Shown here one piece after another: positions 22,674 to 28,361 of a stretch of DNA of 28,361 nucleotides (the stretch's first letter is position 1; every line of letters starts with the position of its first letter). This stretch comes from Holdemanella porci (lineage in GTDB: Bacteria; Bacillota_I; Bacilli_A; Erysipelotrichales; Erysipelotrichaceae): positions 1-28,361 of the forward strand of contig NZ_JAHQVB010000027.1 of the NCBI RefSeq assembly GCF_019052655.1. Direction: 5' to 3'. The translations under genes and the position numbers were made by a program. Below the pieces are notes generated by a model. It had not been told where the DNA came from. It made no database searches and was given only the letters and a program-made list of their open reading frames with translations.

Positions 22674-24599
22674 ATGCCAAAACAACAATATGATGAAAGT
22701 AGTATCGTTATTTTAGAAGGTTTGGATGCCGTAAGAAAGCGTCCAGGAATGTATATTGGATCTACCGATTCAAAAGGTCTGCATCATCTAGTATGGGAAA
22801 TTGTCGATAATGCGATTGATGAAGCTTTAAATGGCTATGGCGATGAAATCACAATTATACTAGAAAAAGATGGCAGTGTTACAGTAGAAGACCACGGGCG
22901 TGGAATGCCTGTTGGAAAACATAAATCAGGGGTGAGTACACTTCAAGTTATTTTTACCATTCTGCATGCTGGTGGTAAATTTACAAGTCATGGAGGCTAT
23001 ACAAGTGCTGGAGGTTTGCATGGTGTAGGTGCAAGTGTTGTGAACGCTCTTTGTACATGGTGCAAAGTTATGGTACATGATGGAAAAGATGTATGGAGTA
23101 TGACTTTTGAAAACGGGGGAAGTAAGATTGGAAAACTTGAAAAAGTAGGAAAAACCAATCATACCGGAAGTATTGTTTCCTTTAAACCGGATCCATCTAT
23201 TTTTAAATCGGTTCACTTTTCATATTCAACCATTTGTGAACGAGCCCAAGAAGATGCTTTCTTATTAAAAGGGTTAAAAATGATTGTACGCGATAAGCGA
23301 AAAGAGGAAAGAGAAGTCGTTTACCAATATGAAGATGGATTAAAAGCCTTTATTGAAGAAGTAAATCAAGATCATACACCAATGCATGATCCAATTAGTT
23401 TTAGAGGTGAAAGTAACCAGATCATTGTAGAAGGATGTTTCCAATATACAGATGAATATCAAGAGAACATTTTCTCATTCACAAACATGGTTCGTACGCG
23501 TGATGGCGGATCTCATGAAACAGGTGCGAAACAAGCTTTTACGAAAGTCTTTAATGAATATGCTCGTAAGAATGGTTTCTTAAAAGAAAAAGATAAAGGA
23601 TTTGAAGGGAATGATGTCAGAGAAGGTTTGACATTAGTCATCAATCTGACAATTCCAGAAGATTATCTACAATTTGAAGGGCAAACCAAAGAAAAGTTAG
23701 GTACTCCAGAAGCTAAGCCAGCAACAGAAACGGTGGTGTCGGAAAACCTTCGTTACTTCTTGGAAGAAAATAAAGAGGTTGCCAATGCTCTAGTACGTAA
23801 GATCATCAAGGCAGCTCAAGCTCGTAATGCCGCAAGAAAAGCACGTGCCGATATTCGTAATGGAAAAGGAAAAAATCGTTCGGAAAGAGTGTTATCTGGA
23901 AAGTTGGCATCGGCTCAAAGTAAGGATGCCAGAAGAAAAGAATTATATCTAGTCGAAGGAGATTCTGCGGGTGGTTCTGCAAAACAGGGCCGTGATTCAA
24001 AATACCAAGCGATTCTTCCTTTGCGTGGTAAAGTATTGAATACAGAAAAGGCAAGTCTTGAAGCTATCGAAAAGAATGAAGAATTAAATACCATTATTCA
24101 TGCTTTAGGTGCTGGTGTAGGTGCAAATTTTACGGCTGAAGATTCAAACTACTATAAAGTCATTATCATGACCGATGCCGATGATGATGGAGCTCACATT
24201 CAAAACTTATTATTGACATTCTTCTATCGTTATATGCGTGATTTAATTACGCATGAAATGTTGTATATTGCCTTGCCACCACTATATCGGATTGCCAAGG
24301 CGGGTAAAGAATACTATTTATATACAAATGAAGAATTAGATGAGAAAAAAAACGAATTAAAAAATGGTTACACCATTACACGATATAAAGGTCTTGGTGA
24401 AATGAATGCCACTCAGCTTTGGGATACCACAATGAATCCTGAATCAAGAACTTTACTTTGTGTGACCATTGAAAATGCGATGATGGCTGAAAAAAGAGTG
24501 ACTGAATTAATGGGAGATAAGGCAGAGCTTCGCCGTAATTGGATCGAAGACAATGTTGTATTTACTCTAGAAGATGATTATAAGGAGGTAAATGCGTGA
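22674..24599 (+). CDS. parE: DNA topoisomerase IV subunit B (ParE)
   Basis: A 641-aa GHKL-ATPase subunit of topoisomerase IV, which unlinks daughter chromosomes. The ATP site shows EIVDNAIDEAL (42-52), DHGRGMPV (73-80) and GGLHGVGASVVNALC (113-127). The TOPRIM domain has LVEGDSAGGSAKQGRD and DADDDGAHI. The ATG at 22674 fits the family start; GTAGGGA (22663-22669) is a modest ribosome binding site. An in-frame TTG at 22656 is less likely. Pairing with a ParC-like A subunit and the plsY neighbour favour ParE over GyrB, which normally lies near dnaA-recF. The stop overlaps the parC start by 4 nt. Confidence 0.93.
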   Translation: MPKQQYDESSIVILEGLDAVRKRPGMYIGSTDSKGLHHLVWEIVDNAIDEALNGYGDEITIILEKDGSVTVEDHGRGMPVGKHKSGVSTLQVIFTILHAGGKFTSHGGYTSAGGLHGVGASVVNALCTWCKVMVHDGKDVWSMTFENGGSKIGKLEKVGKTNHTGSIVSFKPDPSIFKSVHFSYSTICERAQEDAFLLKGLKMIVRDKRKEEREVVYQYEDGLKAFIEEVNQDHTPMHDPISFRGESNQIIVEGCFQYTDEYQENIFSFTNMVRTRDGGSHETGAKQAFTKVFNEYARKNGFLKEKDKGFEGNDVREGLTLVINLTIPEDYLQFEGQTKEKLGTPEAKPATETVVSENLRYFLEENKEVANALVRKIIKAAQARNAARKARADIRNGKGKNRSERVLSGKLASAQSKDARRKELYLVEGDSAGGSAKQGRDSKYQAILPLRGKVLNTEKASLEAIEKNEELNTIIHALGAGVGANFTAEDSNYYKVIIMTDADDDGAHIQNLLLTFFYRYMRDLITHEMLYIALPPLYRIAKAGKEYYLYTNEELDEKKNELKNGYTITRYKGLGEMNATQLWDTTMNPESRTLLCVTIENAMMAEKRVTELMGDKAELRRNWIEDNVVFTLEDDYKEVNA

Positions 24600-27079
24600 A
24601 AGAAAAAGAAGTAAAACATAATGTTTTAAAGAATTCTTTAGAAGATATCATGGCCGATCGTTTCGCCAGGTATTCTAAATATATTATTCAAGAGCGTGCT
24701 TTACCAGATGCAAGAGATGGCTTAAAGCCAGTACAAAGACGTATTTTATATGCGATGTATGAAGATGGGAATACTTATAACAAGCCATATCATAAATCCG
24801 CAAAAACAGTCGGTAACGTCATTGGTAACTATCACCCTCATGGGGATAGCTCTGTATATGATGCGATGGTTCGTATGTCACAAAATTGGAAGATTACTAA
24901 TCCTTTAATTGACATGCAAGGAAACAATGGATCTATCGATGACGATCCGGCGGCTGCGATGCGTTATACAGAAGCGCGTTTAGCCAAAATTAGTGATTTT
25001 TTGTTGCAGGACATTGATAAAGATACAGTGGAATGGGCACCCAACTTTTCCGATGAGAAGATGGAACCAACTGTACTTCCAGCACGCTTTCCTAACTTAT
25101 TAGTCAATGGTATTACAGGTATTGCAGCTGGATATGCCACAAATATTCCACCTCACAATTTAAATGAGGTTGTACAAGCAAGTATTTATCGTATTTCACA
25201 CCCCGATTGTTCATTAGAAGAATTGATGCAGTTTGTGAAAGGTCCTGACTTTCCTACAGGCGGCATCGTGATGGGACTTGACGGAATCAAACAAGCCTTT
25301 AAAACAGGTCGTGGACGTATTTTAATTCGTTCTAAAGTGGAAATTGTACCAACACGTACAATTAAACAAATTGTGATTCATGAGATTCCTTATGAAGTAA
25401 TCAAGTCGAACTTGGTAAAGAAAATTGATGAGATTCGTTTAAATAAAAAAATCGATGGCATTTTAGATGTGCGTGACGAAAGTGATCGTACGGGATTAAG
25501 AATTGTCGTGGATCTTAAAAAAGATAGTAATGATGAACAGATCTTAAACTATTTATATAAAAATACAGATCTTCAAATATCATACAATTACAACGTCATT
25601 GCGATTGTGAACAAGGCACCCGTACAAATGTCATTAGCCATGATGTTAGATGCCTTTATCAACCACAGAGAAGATGTAGTGATTCGTAGAAGTAAATATG
25701 ATTTAGCCTCTAAAAAAGATCGTGCACACATATTAGAAGGCTTGATCAAAGCTGTAAGTGTAATGGATGAGATCATTCGTATCATTCGTAAATCAAAAGA
25801 TAAGGCCCACGCCAAAAAGAATTTGATTGAACGTTTTGACTTTACAGAAAAACAAGCAGAAGCTATTGTCGTAATGCGCTTATATCGTTTAACAAATACA
25901 GATGTTAAAGAATTAAAGGCAGAATTTAAACAACTACAATGTGACATTGTCCAATTAGAAAAAATCATTTCAAATAAGAATGAACTTCATAAAGTCATGG
26001 TGGAAGAATTAGAAAAGGTGAATGAAGAATTTAATACACCTCGTCTTTCGGATATTGTACATGAAGTGAAAGAAATCGTAATTGATGAAAAGGCTATGAT
26101 CTCCAAAGAAGAATGTATGATCACAATTACGCGTGATGGCTATATCAAGCGTGTATCTATGCGAAGCTATAATGCTTCTAGTGAATCCATGACACAACGA
26201 AAAGATACAGATTCATTAGTTTGTTACGGAGCGAGTCATACATTACAGACATTAGTTTTCTTCACAAACCGTGGCACATATGGATATATTCCGGTTTATC
26301 AGATTGAAGAGGCAAAATGGAAAGATTTGGGTGGTCATATCTCAAATTATATTAAGATGGATTCAAGTGAAAAAATTATCGCAGCCTATGTATTGGATTC
26401 CTTTAAAACAGGAGTTCATGTTATAAGTGCAAGTCGTCATGGTATGATCAAGCGTACTGAATTAAAAGAATTTGAAGTTTCACGTTCTAATAAAACAATG
26501 GCATGTATGAAGATTGGGGCTATGGACGAAATGATTAATGTATCTTTATCTTATAAACCAGATGATCACGTCATTCTGGTAAGTGAACAAGGCTATGGCT
26601 TGATGTATCCGGTTGAACAAATTCCGTTGGTTTCAAATAAATCCAAAGGTGTGAAGGCGATGAATCTATCAAAGGATGATTGCGTAGCTTCTATTTGTGT
26701 TAGTCAAAATCGTGAGGAACAAGTCTTAGTTTCTACGACAACCCTTTCTTTAAAGCGTATGAAACAAACGGAGATTGCGGCATTAAATCGTCCGGCGAAA
26801 GGAAATCGTATTTGTAAGTTAGTGAAGTCCAATCCAAATGTGATATTAAATGTACATATGGTTGATTTAAATACACCATTTGAAATTTATGCAGAAGATA
26901 TTATGCGCTTTGAGGCCAAAGAAATCAGTTTGATGAATGCCCAATCCACATTCTCTTCACCACTAGGCAAAGTAGACAAGTTTGAGTGGGTCTCACCACT
27001 TGAAAATATTACGGATGGTTCTTGGGTCAAACAAGATGATTTTGAACAACCCTCTTTATTTGATGAGGAAAAAGCATGA
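24596..27079 (+). CDS. parC: DNA topoisomerase IV subunit A (ParC)
   Basis: An 827-aa DNA-cleaving subunit. The N-terminal winged-helix breakage domain has DARDGLKPVQRR (38-49), the quinolone region HPHGDSSVYDAMV (80-92), and catalytic Tyr124 in AMRYTEARL. Quinolone-contact positions equivalent to E. coli ParC Ser80 and Glu84 are Ser85 and Asp89, both of the susceptible type. A coiled-coil tower lies around 430-500 and a C-terminal beta-pinwheel (about 500-815). I see no intact GyrA box (QRRGGKG-like), which supports ParC over GyrA. The GTG start at 24596 lies 7 nt after AAGGAGG and overlaps the parE stop. It overlaps the next gene by 4 nt. Confidence 0.93.
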   Translation: MKEKEVKHNVLKNSLEDIMADRFARYSKYIIQERALPDARDGLKPVQRRILYAMYEDGNTYNKPYHKSAKTVGNVIGNYHPHGDSSVYDAMVRMSQNWKITNPLIDMQGNNGSIDDDPAAAMRYTEARLAKISDFLLQDIDKDTVEWAPNFSDEKMEPTVLPARFPNLLVNGITGIAAGYATNIPPHNLNEVVQASIYRISHPDCSLEELMQFVKGPDFPTGGIVMGLDGIKQAFKTGRGRILIRSKVEIVPTRTIKQIVIHEIPYEVIKSNLVKKIDEIRLNKKIDGILDVRDESDRTGLRIVVDLKKDSNDEQILNYLYKNTDLQISYNYNVIAIVNKAPVQMSLAMMLDAFINHREDVVIRRSKYDLASKKDRAHILEGLIKAVSVMDEIIRIIRKSKDKAHAKKNLIERFDFTEKQAEAIVVMRLYRLTNTDVKELKAEFKQLQCDIVQLEKIISNKNELHKVMVEELEKVNEEFNTPRLSDIVHEVKEIVIDEKAMISKEECMITITRDGYIKRVSMRSYNASSESMTQRKDTDSLVCYGASHTLQTLVFFTNRGTYGYIPVYQIEEAKWKDLGGHISNYIKMDSSEKIIAAYVLDSFKTGVHVISASRHGMIKRTELKEFEVSRSNKTMACMKIGAMDEMINVSLSYKPDDHVILVSEQGYGLMYPVEQIPLVSNKSKGVKAMNLSKDDCVASICVSQNREEQVLVSTTTLSLKRMKQTEIAALNRPAKGNRICKLVKSNPNVILNVHMVDLNTPFEIYAEDIMRFEAKEISLMNAQSTFSSPLGKVDKFEWVSPLENITDGSWVKQDDFEQPSLFDEEKA

Positions 27080-27969
27080 GTAAACAACAAGCTAATTTAG
27101 TATGCCTTTTGGTTGCGGCCATTTGGGGTGGCGGTTTTATTGCGACCGATGCAGCTTTGCAAACATTTGATCCTTTTACTGTTTTAATGATTCGTTTTAT
27201 TGGCGCTAGCATCGTTAGTATTATTGTATGTTTAGTCAGTCGTGCAAAGATTTCTAGGGAAGCCTTATTTCGTGGAAGTATTTCAGGTGTTTTAATGTAC
27301 TTTGCTTTTGCGTTTCAAACCTTTGGCTTATTCTTAACGAATACAGGTCAAAATGCCTTTTTAACAGCTGTCAACGTCGTTCTTGTACCCTATATTGTAT
27401 GGCTATTATGGAAAAATAAACCGAGCAATCGTCAACTTGCGGCAAGTGTTGTTTGTCTTGCAGGAATTGCCTGTCTAAGCTTATCTAAAGGGTATTTCTC
27501 ATTTAGTTTTGGCGATAGTCTATCTTTAGCATGTGCCTTCTTCTTTGCGTGTCACATCATATCTTTAGAGTATGCGACAGAAAATTCGAATTCAATTGCG
27601 ATCAATGCTGTACAAATGAGTGTTGCGGCTATCCTTTCGATTCCACTAGCCTTAAGTTTAGAAACGATACCACAAACAATCACTGCACATGCGTACATGA
27701 GTTGTGCTTATATGATCATAGTAGCAACGTTCTTGGCATTTCAACTTCAGACTTTGGCACAAAAATATACAGATGCATCAAGTGCGAGTGTTCTTTTATG
27801 TACAGAATCCTTATTTGCGAATGTATTTGGATTTTTATTGTTGCATGAAGAGAAAAGTCCAATTATGATTTTAGGGGGACTTTTGATCTTTGTTTCCGTT
27901 ATTTTAACGGAATATAGTGGTCAATTCATATTGTCAAAACACCAAAAAGATAGTAAAATAGATGAGTAG
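27076..27969 (+). CDS. EamA/RhaT-family (DMT superfamily) permease
   Basis: A 297-aa membrane protein with about ten hydrophobic segments arranged as two EamA repeats, the drug/metabolite transporter layout. The first repeat begins LVAAIWGGGFIATDAAL with the conserved WG near residue 15 and the PFTVLMIRFIGASIV second helix. The second repeat holds LAFQLQTLAQKYTDAS and SVLLCTESLFANVFG. Substrate cannot be told; relatives export amino acids, nucleosides or other metabolites. The ATG overlaps the parC stop (ATGA) with GAGGA 6 nt upstream, so it is translationally coupled in the parEC operon, which is not a widely conserved partner. Confidence 0.88.
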   Translation: MSKQQANLVCLLVAAIWGGGFIATDAALQTFDPFTVLMIRFIGASIVSIIVCLVSRAKISREALFRGSISGVLMYFAFAFQTFGLFLTNTGQNAFLTAVNVVLVPYIVWLLWKNKPSNRQLAASVVCLAGIACLSLSKGYFSFSFGDSLSLACAFFFACHIISLEYATENSNSIAINAVQMSVAAILSIPLALSLETIPQTITAHAYMSCAYMIIVATFLAFQLQTLAQKYTDASSASVLLCTESLFANVFGFLLLHEEKSPIMILGGLLIFVSVILTEYSGQFILSKHQKDSKIDE

Positions 27970-27989
27970 ATAGTGAGGTTGACTAAAAC

Positions 27990-28202
27990 ATGGTTGCATC
28001 AATTTTATATACGATAGTGGGAGCCATCATTGGTGGCTTGGTTACTTTCTACTTCACTCGTAAGAAGTTTGAAAAAGAAATTAAAGAAAATCCACCAATT
28101 AATGAAAAGATGATTCGTGCAATGTTCTTACAAATGGGACGTAAACCTAGTGAAGCACAGATTCGTCAAATCATGAAATCGGTAAACGCAAACCGTAAAT
28201 AA
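27990..28202 (+). CDS. yneF: YneF family (UPF0154) small membrane protein
   Basis: A 70-aa protein with one N-terminal membrane helix (about 4-22) followed by a basic stretch and the family block ENPPINEKMIRAMFLQMGRKPSE (residues 35-57), then AQIRQIMKSVN. It matches the UPF0154/YneF family of Firmicutes and mollicutes, whose function is unknown. The ATG at 27990 has GAGGT at 27975-27979, about 10 nt away, a slightly long spacing. It follows the permease by 20 nt and ends at a strong terminator, so it closes the parEC operon. Confidence 0.93.
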   Translation: MVASILYTIVGAIIGGLVTFYFTRKKFEKEIKENPPINEKMIRAMFLQMGRKPSEAQIRQIMKSVNANRK

Positions 28203-28206
28203 TGAT

Positions 28207-28230
28207 AAAGTGTCTTATGACACTTTTTTT
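28207..28230 (+). terminator. Intrinsic terminator after yneF
   Basis: AAAGTGTC (28207-28214) pairs perfectly with GACACTTT (28219-28226) around a TTAT loop, with T to 28230. It ends the parE-parC-permease-yneF operon. Confidence 0.9.
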
Positions 28231-28245
28231 CTTTTCCTAGGTTGT

Positions 28246-28274
28246 TTGTGTAATGAAAGTTTTGGTTATATATT
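28246..28274 (+). promoter_or_regulatory. Candidate promoter for a gene beyond the window
   Basis: TTGTGT (28246-28251), a 17-bp spacer and TATATT (28269-28274). The remaining 87 bases are AT-rich without a recognisable start; AAAAGGGTG near the right edge could be a ribosome binding site for a gene outside. Confidence 0.35.
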
Positions 28275-28361
28275 AGTAATAAATAAGTTATTGTTTTAGA
28301 AGAGGTTAATCTGAAAATAAAATTTATAAAAACAAGAAGTTAGAAGTACAAAAGGGTGCAA

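Noticed and set aside
22267..22680. Replication-origin or gyrB neighbourhood near the topoisomerase genes
   Set aside because: No dnaA, dnaN or recF neighbours and no convincing DnaA-box cluster. The plsY-parE-parC context fits topoisomerase IV away from the origin.
27531..27848. 105-codon plus-strand frame inside the permease gene
   Set aside because: It is a +1 shadow of a membrane-protein gene with an unlikely Cys-rich composition and no ribosome binding site.
1..28361. CRISPR array, insertion sequence, prophage or defence system
   Set aside because: No regularly spaced repeats, transposase or integrase signatures or toxin-antitoxin-like pairs were seen; all sizeable genes are assigned to conserved families.

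Overview
This is an AT-rich, compact stretch of ordinary bacterial chromosome. Strong AGGAGG-type ribosome binding sites, ATG/GTG starts, short operons and Firmicutes-type gene order (rplU-prp-rpmA-obg; xth-ruvA-ruvB; recJ-apt-rel; yceD-rpmF; plsY divergent from parE-parC; RNase Y with RNase J) point to a low-GC Bacillota. Protein flavour suggests the Erysipelotrichia, but that assignment is inference. I see no tRNA, rRNA, insertion sequence, prophage, CRISPR array or attachment site, and no broken genes.

Layout. 1-757: terminator, promoter and a GyrI-like domain protein. 809-3215: L21 leader and rplU-prp-rpmA-obgE (Prp trims the L27 N-terminus; Obg is a ribosome-assembly GTPase). 3248-5622: xth-ruvA-ruvB (base-excision and Holliday-junction repair). 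5646-10006: recJ-apt-rel (repair nuclease, adenine salvage, ppGpp metabolism). 10016-11552, minus strand: tmcAL and a DUF218 protein. 11591-13218: yceD, rpmF and uppP. 13264-14891: rny. 14971-16703: a 2[4Fe-4S] ferredoxin followed by miaB. 16701-20791: a J2-like RNase J and ftsK/spoIIIE. 20764-21245: a RidA-family protein with a cysteine-rich tail. 21254-22347, minus strand: a short ComK homologue and plsY. 22348-22673: an unusually long regulatory gap. 22674-28202: parE, parC, a DMT-type permease and yneF. The last 159 bases hold a terminator and possibly the promoter of a gene outside the window.

Functionally the window is translation and ribosome biogenesis, RNA decay, recombination/topology, and envelope lipid steps (UppP, PlsY). 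Two genes are too short for a usual ORF cutoff: rpmF (56 aa) and the ferredoxin (57 aa).

Most worth a second look: (i) three genes without a Shine-Dalgarno (recJ, tmcAL, comK) each have a -10-like hexamer exactly 7 nt before the ATG, a signature of leaderless mRNAs; (ii) the RNase J has lost the last His of its HxHxDH motif; (iii) the RidA protein lacks the usual substrate-binding Arg and ends in C-x3-C-x2-C-x3-C-H; (iv) ComK is short and lacks the known MecA-binding tail; (v) a GTATA/TATAC/GTATA array at 10-bp steps lies upstream of parE; (vi) three intrinsic terminators are followed at once by a ribosome binding site with no visible promoter, suggesting programmed read-through. No clearly new multi-gene system is visible.
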